Positions 51,086-60,085 of a DNA stretch of 64,000 bases are shown piece by piece. A program made the translations under genes and the position numbers. This DNA is from Blattamonas nauphoetae (taxonomy: Eukaryota > Preaxostyla > Oxymonadida). Position 1 is the first letter of the stretch; each line of letters begins with the position of its first letter. The DNA lies in the NCBI GenBank assembly GCA_033064195.1, contig JARBJD010000132.1:62001-126000 (forward strand), written 5' to 3'. The notes below the pieces were generated by a model, which had not been told where the DNA came from, made no database searches, and saw only the letters and a program-made list of their open reading frames with translations.

Positions 51086-52810
51086 AGTGCGGAAGATAAA
51101 ACTGCAACGTCGACATGAGAAAGCTAGGGAGAGCATACCTGGTTTATCTTCTTCCTTTGAGAGTTGGAAAGTGCTCGTTTTGATGCTCGCTGCCAAAACA
51201 GCCTGGTTGGTGTGTGAGGACCCAAAATGACAACTTGGGGGAGAGATCGGATCTCAGTCGGATGGACTCATTTTCATTGCTCAATTCGACTTACGCAAAC
51301 ACTTTCGGTGATCACACAGAGAAATGTGAAATTAATGTTGAAATGGAGAGATAAACTGAGAAAAGAGGGAAAAGTTAAAATTGAGATTCCACAATGGCTT
51401 TATCCTTTCGAATGGATTGAAAAGAAGAAACGGACAAATGTAAACTGGTATCTTACTCACATCTCTCGCCATTTTGTCACTTTCTTCAAGTTTAATAGCG
51501 AGAGACAGTCGCTGTGATTTTGGATTTGCCTTTTCTGCCTTCAAAATGGAGTTTGAGAATTATCTGACAGAATAATCTCAGACAATGTATCATTGAGTCA
51601 GGATTCGGAGCTGAAAGGTCAATTGACTCGAATATCGAAAGATCCTATTGTTTCCTGTTCGCACAGAAAACTCTTCTGTTTCGTCCGGGGCGATCCTCAA
51701 AATTATCTGATTCGACTGTGTGACATATTTCCGACAGAAATAGTTTCGAGATTTGTCAAAGCAGGAACAATTTCGGCGATAGTTGAGAGAGAGAAAGAAA
51801 ACAGGGCAAGAGAATGGCGAGAGAAAAACAGACAGTCCAAAATTGTTGAGAAAAAGTGAGGACAGACCATGAAAACGTGAATCTTGGTTTGGTTCCATTG
51901 AAAAGCAACTTGATGGGAACTGTCGACAAGAGTCGTTTTCGCTTCAGATTGACTGTTATACTTGCCTGTTGGGAGAGAAATTCTGAAAAAAGCAGGATAG
52001 TTGCTGGATGTTCAAAACAAAGTTGAACACAAAAACAATCAACACCTTGAATTGGCTGAAAAGTGACTTGTGTCGATTCTGGCTGAATAACTTGTCTGAT
52101 TGTGGGAGAAATTGGATGGACATTTTGACAGAGCAAACTAAGTCAAAATGTGGAAGGAAAAGTGACTTGATGCGATTGGAGGAGAATGAAAGGAAGATCA
52201 AAACATGTTGTTTCTTTGTCTCGTCACGTCAACAAGATTGTTTCTCAGCGATTATTTTCAGAAACGATAAGACGGATAAAAAGTTTGAAATGGAGGTCAA
52301 ATGGAAAAAAGAAGCTTCTGTCAGTGTTGCAGTTTTGCCTTCCCCACTGTATCTGACAAAGTCAAGTCACTGACTGTCGTCAAAAAACACTGACATGAGC
52401 CTTTTTCTCGACAACTATAGTGAATTATGACTGGATTTTTGTGACCACACATTCTTCACACTTCACTCTACGCTATTTTTCAACTTTTAGTTTCCAAAAC
52501 GTCCTATATATCGAGGAAAACGCTCATGTCAGTGATAATCCGACTGACAGTCACTGACTGGACCTTGATCTCCCCTTAGAATTTCACAAAATCTTCAAAA
52601 ACGCTAAATTTCAGTGTTTATGTCTTAAAACAGTTGATATAATTGTGTTACCCGTCAATAGGTCACTTTTTCATTCATAGATGGAATATCTCGATCATCG
52701 GCAAAACTTCTATTTCTCCGAGATCCAACCCATAATTAAAAATCTCAAGTCAGTGACTGTCAGTCGGATTTCTCGATTTTCGTGATTTCCTGTCAGGTCA
52801 CCCATGTATA
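51086..52810. other. Right part of element B, no gene recognised
   Basis: Several overlapping frames on both strands (for example 51590-51898 minus, 52008-52373 plus) but no domain or codon pattern supports any. The last 450 bases are the subterminal repeats of B. Confidence 0.35.
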
Positions 52811-52818
52811 ACGTGGGC
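52811..52818. repeat. 8-bp target duplication ACGTGGGC, copy 3 of 3
   Basis: Right flank of element B. Confidence 0.85.
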
Positions 52819-52918
52819 GGGTAAGAACCAGACTGTACTTCGCATCGATTGTGTAAGGGATGAAGGGAGAGTTGAGCGATCAGTTGTTACTAGCGTAGTC
52901 TCTGTTCTTGAAGGACCT

Positions 52919-53560
52919 TGAATTTCAGATTGATCAGAAAGATGAATACAAGAATGGGAAGACGAGAAGGAAATATGAGAAGGAGAAGAAGAAGAGAGAC
53001 AGAGGAGATGGGAAGATTGATCGAGCTCGATGACGAGCAGAGAAAGAGGAGAAGACAAGGATGAAGGAGGAGGAAGCAGAAACAGAAGAAGAGGAACCAA
53101 AACAGGACGAAGAGGAACCGAAGATCGAGAACGAAGATGAACACAAAACAGAGAATGATGAACAGAACAAGGAAGATGACCAAACAAGACGAAACGAAGG
53201 ACAAAGCCCCGAACAACCCCGAATCATCCTCAGAAATCGACTCCACATCCGACGAGCCTTCGGGGGACGAAGAGGAAGAGCCACCGCCGCTCACCATCTC
53301 CCTCTTCTTCGACTAGTCTTCCCTCTTCTCCGTCCTCTCCCGAACTCTCGCCATTCTCCGCTCAATCACTCTCGACCGCACCGACGACGTGGAAAGGTTC
53401 TCCTCCACTGACTCGTTCTGCTCGATGGTGTTCTCGTTCCACTTTCACTGCAGACAACTCGACAAGGACCTGAACCAGAGAAGAAAATGGGAGTCAACCA
53501 AAGTCATTCGGCACATCCGTTTCTCATGAAGGAAATGTTTACACTTCACAAGATAAAGTT
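52919..53560 (+). pseudogene. Acidic coding remnant in element E
   Basis: A Glu/Asp/Lys-rich run (E-E-E-A-E-T-E-E-E-E-P-K-Q-D-E-E-E-P) recalls the acidic stretch in the dynein remnant of element 2, and a second frame continues with Leu/Ser-rich text (53310-53500). Possibly another captured, decayed host segment; not identified. Confidence 0.3.
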
Positions 53561-53876
53561 GCTTTAAGATTTTTGGATTCATCTCTCACTGTGAATGTCC
53601 ATTTTCGAATGTGAGTCTCGATCATTCCTGTCATTTTTTTTTTCAACCAAAATTTGAGAAAAAGAGAGAGTATGACTTCTCTCACGTGATTATTGGGAAA
53701 TAACAATTTCATTTAACTTCCATTCTCTCCAACAACAGTACATCATCCTCTCATAGACCGCTTGTAGCAAATTCCAAGTCAAGATCGTTTTTAGATCTCA
53801 CCTATATTTGGAAAACCTCCGGTCACTGACCGTCACCACTTTTTGGTCAAAAGTGACCCGGTCCCGCCAGAATACA

Positions 53877-53884
53877 TCTCGATA
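53877..53884. repeat. 8-bp target duplication TCTCGATA (right)
   Basis: Matches 38761-38768. Confidence 0.6.
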
Positions 53885-54945
53885 ATAGTGAATAGACACA
53901 CGTTTCCACACAATATTGACATTTCAATCGGGTCGTTGGTGGGAAACCCCGAAGGTAGTGGGGATCTCCAGAGCTCACTTTTTTTGCTGAATTGATTCTC
54001 CGTTTTAGGCTTGTTTTTATTGGATGGGACGGAAGATTATGGGATTTTGTGGGGGATTTCTGCCCATCTTTTTTTTTCAAAAACAAAAAGACTCAGAATC
54101 GTTGTTTCCAATCACTTCTTTGACTCCATACAAGCAATTTTTTGACCAAAAACCTTTTCGTTCCCTGATATCACTTTTGATGCGGATCAAATTCTTTATA
54201 GATCTGTGATTAATCCGAACATTTTCTTTAATCCGTACAATGGGGCCTGAAAAATCTACATTGGTCAAACAAAGAAACAAAAATTGATTCCGCGCCAAAA
54301 TGCCTGTATCGAGAGAAAACCTCAAAATACTGTGAACGCCAGAACCTCACACATTTTGCTCAACTTTTTCCCCTTTTTTCTCCACAACGAGCCATCCATT
54401 TGCACCAAATAAAGTGCATTGTTTTCGAAAAGATCTCGACAAAAGCTGGTGTTTTGAGGTTTTCTCTAATACGCCTGGACCGGGACCTGTTCAGGTCTGT
54501 TCATTACTATTTGCGGTGTGATCATCGGATCACACCTCACAGAAGTGAGGGTTCGATCCGTTTGCCAATTAGGAGTATCTATTTTTCCTTTTTTTTTCCA
54601 TTTCTCCTTCTCCTTGACGTCAAGCATATTCTTCTCCATTTTGCGATTCGAGTACATTTTCTCGATTCTAGGCCAATTCAGCCTCTCTCGTGTGTTTCTG
54701 GAGATAAGGGTTGATCATGGACAAATCCGACAAGATCACTTCATAACTCCTTTTCATGGTTTTCAGGTTGAATCAAGTTCACAAGAGAAGAAAACTGAAG
54801 GTTCGGAATAACAAATCATGGATGGTATTTTTGTGGGATTTCCATGAAGTGTGAGGAAGGTGTGTAATGAGTGACTTGAAAGGAGAAAAACAGGATTTAA
54901 TTGGTTTGTCGGCATTGTGAGCGATCTGACCGGCCGCATTGTGAA
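53885..54945. other. Host-like DNA without a supported gene
   Basis: AT-rich with T runs. A B-box-like GGTTCGATCC at about 54549 lacks a convincing A box and stems. Nothing else seen. Confidence 0.4.
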
Positions 54946-55182
54946 TTACTCGAGCGTGATGACTATGATGGGCCCATCTTGGCGCTTGATATTGGCTGCT
55001 GTGAAACTCTGAGAGGAGGGATCAATGACGGATTGAGCAATTCTCGTTCGTGAACAGACTACTGTAGGGTCGATTGGGCCGTCAACAGGTTGTGTCTGAA
55101 GATGTTTCTTCAGGGTTGCGAAGACAGTTTGATCGAGCGGCTGGAGTACGCTGGAGGTACGTGATGGAAGGAACAGGATCAA
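54946..55182 (-). pseudogene. Relic of a pogo/Tigger-type DDE transposase
   Basis: The frame I-L-F-L-P-S-R-T-S-S-V-L-Q-P-L-D-Q-T-V-F-A-T-L-K-K-H-L is the third-Asp region of DDE_1 transposases (usually L-P-x-x-T-S-x-x-L-Q-P-L-D). Only this piece is present. It is a different copy from the element at 56131-58174, whose equivalent reads Y-P-S-H-T-S-H-I-L-Q-V-C-D. Confidence 0.65.
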
Positions 55183-55950
55183 GAATTAACTCACTTCATA
55201 TTGTTTCATTTCAGTATTATTTCTTTTGGAAAAATCCAAAATCTTGCAAAATTTCGAGAGAAATATGTATAAAACTTTAAATGGTTTGATCAGTCTGAAT
55301 CTTTGCGTGAAAGCGGAAAATCGAGCATTCGATTACTCCAATGAAGGATTAGTAATTCAAATCATTTTTCAATCCACTTGGTTCGGGTCTCTGGCGTAGC
55401 TAAAAAACAGTGTTGTCTGTTGAAAGGCAATATTCCTACCCGAGAGGTGAATCATCGAGCCGGTTCTGCCCAAGTGGGGGCGGTTAATGAGCATAAGTTG
55501 GGATCAAACCCAGAACTCCAGAAATCCCCAACGGGGAGCAAAAACTGGAGGAAAAGAGAGTAGTATAGAAGGCGAATGTGGAACCACGTTGGCAAAGACA
55601 CCACTTCTATTGCTTTTTCTCCATGCCGATTGACAATTCAGAAAATACTAGAAGTAAAAGTCATTTTCATTTCAGAAAGTTGTCAATCTTAGAGAAATAT
55701 TCTCTTCCAGAGTTCAGTTACTTCATACTTTCAAGTTGAAGCAAAATTTCGAAAATTTTCAAAAATGCAAAAACCTTGATTCTGGCGGAAGCTGGTGTAT
55801 TTTTTCAAGGTTCCGAAGGTTGCGACCCTTCTCATCGGTCCCTTTTAGACCGGCATCGGAACTCATTTTTCTCGATTTGAGTTCCGGAGACGTACGTTGG
55901 TCTTGCCAAGGGCCTAGACCATGCCAAAGGGCAGTGATATGTGAAATTAA

Positions 55951-56036
55951 ATGCTTCCGCCAGGAATTGAACCTAGGACCTTCAGCTTAGTAGTAGTAGT
56001 GCGTGCACTCACCATTACCACTAAACTATCCGGTCC
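55951..56036 (-). other. tRNA-like unit 2 in Polinton copy 2
   Basis: Same unit as 22301-22386, nearly identical, read on the minus strand. Confidence 0.5.
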
Positions 56037-56328
56037 TGAAATTATCCCGGAAAATCAGAAACTTTATACCCGAAAAAAAGACACTATAGCAGATTTAAAA
56101 TTTGAAAACTTTGTCAAGAAATTCACTATATAGTCTGGACAAAACCCGATACTTTGATAAAACCCGATACTGTTTCGGTGTTGATCTAGACACATCATTT
56201 ATTTTTTGGCTTCTTTCTCCCGTTTTACGAAATATGTTGGATTCAAAATAGGTCATAACTGGAGAATACTTGAAAATGAAGTGAATCAAATCTATTACGT
56301 GCAAAATTGATACTTGCCTGCGATAGAT

Positions 56329-57588
56329 TCAGGATTCTTGTTCATCATCATCACGCACCATCTCACGCCGATTGATCCTTCTCCGAGGTTCGGGACACGC
56401 TCCCTCACTTTCAGATCGGGAGTGGCTTCGACGTCGACGTGGAGTTGGTCGTCCCCTCAGGATACTTGATTGAGAATCGCGAGAATTACGATCGCGACGA
56501 ACTGCAAAATCCGTGATGAGTGTCTGTTTCCGTCCAGGTAATTTTACAGTGTCGTGAAAAGTTGTCAACAGTGATCCGTGATTTGTTACGACCTCATCGG
56601 GAGGTAGAAACGAACTTGGTTTCATGTTGAGGTTGGTTCGAGTGCGAAATTCTTCAAGAAAGGTAATATCAATTTGAGGACAAAATCTTTTCAGATTCTG
56701 CACAGCCGCTTCGAGCGAAATTGGATAACAGCCACATCGATTAAATGAGGCTAAAATCGAAGAAGATTTAAACGCTTCTCTCAGAGCGTCAGGAAGTGCC
56801 TTCGCGAGATTCGTGCGAGATTCGACTATGCTCGACGTCGATGGAGGAACGAATAATCTTTTGAGTTGTTGCTTCAGATTCGAGAAAACAAACTGATCAC
56901 ACACCTGAAGAATGTGCGAGGTGTGAGATGGGTAGAGGAGTATGTGGATGTGGTTTTGTTGACAGAGAGAAATGATTTCCGGATTTCGCCTTGTAAGATG
57001 CCCATCCATCAGTAGGAGTGCATTCCGATTGGTCTTGTGGATTTGTTGCCGAAATGCGACGATTTCTGGAATGATGTGATTTGACATAATTTCGATGTAT
57101 GTTTTCGTATTCATCCATCCTGACTCGTTGTATTCGACATGAATGTGCTGTTGTGGAAATTTTTCGAATTCTTTTACGGGAAGCTTGGACGGCCATAGTA
57201 AAATGGGATCAAGATGGATTCCAGTGGAATTGACCGTTCCAACGAGTGTCGCATTTTGTACGCGAGAAGCGGAAGGAATTGGAGGACATTGTTCGCCAGC
57301 AAAGTAAACGACCAGAGAAGAATTGTCCTCTCCGATCCGGAGAGATGATTCGTCCAAGTTGAATATCAAGTCATCGTGGATGTTTTCCAATCTCACAGTA
57401 CTCTCCAGCAGTTCGTACCAACCGACAATGTTAGCAAGAGTGGATGCTTTCAATCGGTCTGGGTCTAAATATCCGGGTTTCATAGAGTCGAGGAGAGAAT
57501 GACGTTTTAGGAATGCGTTGACATTCCACATACTCAATGACGGGTGATCAGGATTGAATCTAGGACTCTTTGAATAGATGATATTCAT
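56329..57588 (-). CDS. pogo-like transposase, HTH and DDE catalytic part
   Basis: 419 residues from the ATG at 57586-57588. A CENPB-type helix segment (F-N-P-D-H-P-S-L-S-M-W-N-V-N-A-F-L-K-R-H) is followed by the DDE_1 core: first Asp in I-F-N-L-D-E-S-S-L, second in L-L-L-M-D-G-H-L, third in Q-V-C-D-Q-F-V-F. The C-terminus is basic, with R-R-R-R-S-H-S-R-S. The N-terminal HTH lies in a separate, offset frame at 57642-57953, so a tiny intron or a frameshift separates them. Confidence 0.85.
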   Translation of the reverse strand: MNIIYSKSPRFNPDHPSLSMWNVNAFLKRHSLLDSMKPGYLDPDRLKASTLANIVGWYELLESTVRLENIHDDLIFNLDESSLRIGEDNSSLVVYFAGEQCPPIPSASRVQNATLVGTVNSTGIHLDPILLWPSKLPVKEFEKFPQQHIHVEYNESGWMNTKTYIEIMSNHIIPEIVAFRQQIHKTNRNALLLMDGHLTRRNPEIISLCQQNHIHILLYPSHTSHILQVCDQFVFSNLKQQLKRLFVPPSTSSIVESRTNLAKALPDALREAFKSSSILASFNRCGCYPISLEAAVQNLKRFCPQIDITFLEEFRTRTNLNMKPSSFLPPDEVVTNHGSLLTTFHDTVKLPGRKQTLITDFAVRRDRNSRDSQSSILRGRPTPRRRRSHSRSESEGACPEPRRRINRREMVRDDDEQES

Positions 57589-57641
57589 CTAAAAACGGAA
57601 AAAAGTGAAAAAATAAGACTTCTTGGAGGATCTCCGCTTTT

Positions 57642-57953
57642 TCATCGGTTTTTCTCAGCGATCTTGGTCAGAATTTTATCATACAACTCATTTTCGTCTT
57701 GAGTTGTCAATAGTGTCGGTCTTCCATCTTTTCCTGGTGGGCGATTTTCTTTTTCCGCTCTCCTTCCTCTCTTTAGTGCCGCTTCGCTGCAGACTCCGGC
57801 TTGGACGACAGTATCAAGCGTCACGTTCTGTTCTGCGTAAATCTTTAATCCTCTTTCCACGCGAGATGGAAGTGATCTGATGTCACTTCCACTCATGAGA
57901 TGTGAAACATCTCGTGGTGAAAGTGGAGGCGAGATCGGGCTGTCCTTTTCCAT
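57642..57953 (-). CDS. pogo-like transposase, N-terminal HTH part
   Basis: About 103 residues from the ATG at 57951-57953. The segment V-E-R-G-L-K-I-Y-A-E-Q-N-V-T-L-D-T-V-V-Q-A-G-V matches a psq/CENPB-type helix-turn-helix that binds the element ends, followed by a G-R-P-x-x-L motif. It ends 53 bases before the main frame. A pyrimidine-rich TTTTTTCCGTTTTTAG just before the ATG of the main frame looks like a splice acceptor, which favours an intron, but the frames are offset, so a frameshift is also possible. Confidence 0.65.
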   Translation of the reverse strand: MEKDSPISPPLSPRDVSHLMSGSDIRSLPSRVERGLKIYAEQNVTLDTVVQAGVCSEAALKRGRRAEKENRPPGKDGRPTLLTTQDENELYDKILTKIAEKNR

Positions 57954-58184
57954 TGTTGTGGGTCTGATCACATTTCACTTCATCAACATTCACAATTACC
58001 AGTTCTGGTTTTCAAATGATGATCGTTTATTACTCATTCTTCCACTTGAAAACAAAAAGATGAAATGATGAAAAGTGATTGTGGAGGAAATGTCATCAAC
58101 AAAAAAATGATGGACACCAGCGGTACCACGGAGGGTATCGGGTTAAATCAAAGTATCGGGTTTTGTCCTGACTATATAGCAAAA

Positions 58185-58410
58185 ATGCTCCCTTGAAAAA
58201 GTCATGCTTTTTAACGAGGGTAACAAGTGGCCAAGAATTAAGATCTAGCAGATCGCTCCCGTGAAATAGTCATGCTTTTTAACGGGGGTAAAATGTTAAA
58301 ACGGAAAATCTAACTTATTTTGAAAAAATCGCTGACGAGAAAAAGTCATGCTTTTTAACGAGGGTAAAAAAGTCGTTCCCGTGATAAATCCATGCTTTTT
58401 AACGAGGGGA
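58185..58410. repeat. Four GTTAAAAAGCATGA repeats in Polinton copy 2
   Basis: Inverted copies (catgctttttaacgagg) of the repeats at 21972-22200, in the same order relative to the tip. Confidence 0.8.
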
Positions 58411-58489
58411 GATAGGTAGACGATAAAAGGAATATATAGCAGATCTGAACATTCGAGGTATAAGGCACAGGTCGAAACTAACATTTTCA

Positions 58490-58562
58490 GGAGCTAGTAG
58501 CTCAGTGGGTATGTTCCAGTGTCCACCCGTTTCTAGGGGGTGGTTCGATTCAGGCGAGGGGC
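58490..58562 (+). other. tRNA-like unit 1 in Polinton copy 2
   Basis: A box TAGCTCAGTGGG and B box GGTTCGATTCA; identical over nearly the whole unit to 21822-21894 in the opposite orientation. Confidence 0.5.
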
Positions 58563-58774
58563 AATCTTAATTTCAAAAAAAAATGAAAAAGTTTCAAAAT
58601 ACCAAAACAATTTCAAAAAATTAAAAAAAATTCAAAAATTCAAAAAAAAATTTCAAAAAAAAAATAATTAGGAAAATTTCAAAAAATTCAAAATTTCAAA
58701 AAATTCAAAAAATTCAAAAATTCAAAAAATTCAAAAAATTCAAAAATTCAAAAATTCAAAATTTCCAAAAAAGT

Positions 58775-59405
58775 TGAAGTATGAAACCTCGACGTAATTT
58801 CCCTTGATACTCAGGCAAAATGGTGCCCTCGTGGCTAATGCGTAGAACGAATTGAAGGTTGGATTGGAGCGGGACGAGCTGGGAGGCTGTCCCCGGGGGT
58901 TCACTGTGGGCATCACTTGAATGTGACCGTAAATCATGCCCCCCCAATACCTTAGCCCTTCAAGGAATTCGCCAGCGGTAGTCATTGAGTAGGATCATGA
59001 TAGAGTGATCCCCAAAGGAGTATCGGGTTGTCCTACGGTACAATCATACAAAGACTTGATAAAGGAAATGATGAACGATGAAGGCTTGAATGATTGAATG
59101 ATTGAATTTCAAGTTGAAAAATGATACCTCGACGTAATTTCCCTTGATACTCAGGCAAAATGGTGCCCTCGTGACTAATGCGTAGAACGAATTGAAGGTT
59201 GAATTGGAGACGGTGGATTTCTAGGAATCCGCCCCGGGGTTCATGTTGGCTTCAGATTCTCGATAGAGAGTTTGACCGTAAATCATGCCCACCCAAGACT
59301 TAACCCTTCAAGGAATTCGCCAGCAGTAGTCATTGAGTAGGATCATGATAGAATGATCCCCAAAGGAGTATCGGGTTGTCTCATGGTACAATCATACAAA
59401 CTTGA
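58775..59405. repeat. Terminal tandem repeat pair in Polinton copy 2
   Basis: Two units (about 58775-59050 and 59120-59405), counterparts of 21355-21638 and 21001-21294. The unit nearer the tip keeps the same 81-codon frame as in copy 1. Confidence 0.8.
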
Positions 59406-59584
59406 AAAATTGAATGATGAATGATTGAATGATTGAAAAATGAAAGAACGAACGATGAATTGAATGAATGAAAAATGAAACACGGAAGAAAGAATCAAAA
59501 AGAAAGAAGCAAGATGAAAGCTAGCACAACAAGGAACAAGAAATAAAAAGTTCCAACACCTCACTTCACATTTCATTTATGATT

Positions 59585-59616
59585 TTTATTTTTTTTGATT
59601 TTTTAATTTGTATTAA
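59585..59616 (+). promoter_or_regulatory. AT-rich start motif before the 141-aa gene, copy 2
   Basis: TTATTTTTTTTGATTTTTTAATTTGTATTAA leads directly to the ATG; conserved with copy 1. Confidence 0.6.
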
Positions 59617-60042
59617 ATGACAACAGTGAATACTACATATGTCTCGCTAAAGACTTCGAACCCTCCAAAGGGGAGCGAAAAACGTCGAACAGATGCCAAG
59701 CAAGCTTTGATTCAGTCAATGAAAGAAGAGAACTGTGAACTTGTCTCTGAGTATATCAGACATAATATCCCAGTCATCTATGTTCATGAAGGAGTTGAGT
59801 GGAGGATAAAACCAAAGTTGTGGAATCAAGGGAACAGACCACACATGTCACAACGTCGACACTACACTCAATCCTTTGTTGAGAATGAACTGAGGAAGTA
59901 CAACTGTGAGCTCGTCGGTGAGTACAAGCAGGTTCTGACTCCATTCACATATCGAGAAATTGGTGGATCTGAAGTTTTCAAAGTGCGACTAGATTCCTGG
60001 CTAAAGGCAAAGAAGAAGCCACATTTGAGGAAGCCAAAATAA
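59617..60042 (+). CDS. Small Polinton protein with two internal repeats, 141 aa (copy 2)
   Basis: Differs from the copy 1 protein at only two or three residues (for example R-R-T-D-A-K-Q against R-R-T-E-S-K-Q). Same two-repeat design and basic tail. Such conservation in both copies argues that it is a real, selected gene rather than chance coding. Confidence 0.75.
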   Translation: MTTVNTTYVSLKTSNPPKGSEKRRTDAKQALIQSMKEENCELVSEYIRHNIPVIYVHEGVEWRIKPKLWNQGNRPHMSQRRHYTQSFVENELRKYNCELVGEYKQVLTPFTYREIGGSEVFKVRLDSWLKAKKKPHLRKPK

Positions 60043-60049
60043 TCACTCA

Positions 60050-60085
60050 ACTTTTTTTATTTTTACTTTTTTTAATTCGTAGTAA
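60050..60085 (+). promoter_or_regulatory. AT-rich start motif before the polymerase, copy 2
   Basis: TTTTTTTATTTTTACTTTTTTTAATTCGTAGTAA runs into the ATG at 60086; nearly the same as in copy 1. Confidence 0.6.

Larger units (their letters stand above)
47168..52810. mobile_element. hAT-like element B (cargo: class II ribonucleotide reductase remnant)
   Basis: Inverted ends TATACATGGGTGAC, flanked by ACGTGGGC. The right 450 bases contain several copies of a (T)GACAGTCACTGACT word (52370-52400, 52525-52560, 52745-52765), the kind of subterminal repeats hAT transposases bind. Element F is inserted at 49841-51078. Confidence 0.88.
38769..53876. mobile_element. Outer hAT-like element E, host to nested insertions
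   Basis: Left end TACTGGCGTGACCGAG and the right end read inward TGTATTCTGGCGGGACCGGG are related but not identical. Subterminal sequences match those of element C: GGTCAGTGTCACCC...AAGGGTCAGATC at the left and TGACGGTCACTGACCGGAG at the right. TCTCGATA flanks both ends. Only about 1.3 kb is E's own sequence (38769-38900, 42359-42499 and 52819-53876); the rest is later insertions. It begins about 115 bases upstream of the receptor gene's ATG. Confidence 0.6.
56131..58174 (-). mobile_element. pogo-like (Tc1/mariner superfamily) element in the Polinton terminus
   Basis: 2,044 bases with inverted ends TAGTCTGGACAAAACCCGATAC and a TA duplication (56129-56130 and 58175-58176). Inside the ends the word AACCCGATAC is repeated. 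The other Polinton copy shows the empty site (near 22205-22215), proving a clean insertion after the two copies parted. Encodes a transposase on the minus strand. Confidence 0.92.
55559..59575. repeat. Terminal region of Polinton copy 2
   Basis: Inverted counterpart of 20848-22778: tRNA-like unit 2 (55951-56036), GTTAAAAAGCATGA repeats (58185-58410), tRNA-like unit 1 (58490-58562), A-rich DNA (58565-58770), and the two tandem units (about 58775-59050 and 59120-59405). The extra length is the pogo element. Confidence 0.8.

Noticed and set aside
54490-54565. tRNA gene suggested by GGTTCGATCC
   Set aside because: No A box at proper spacing and no acceptor stem.
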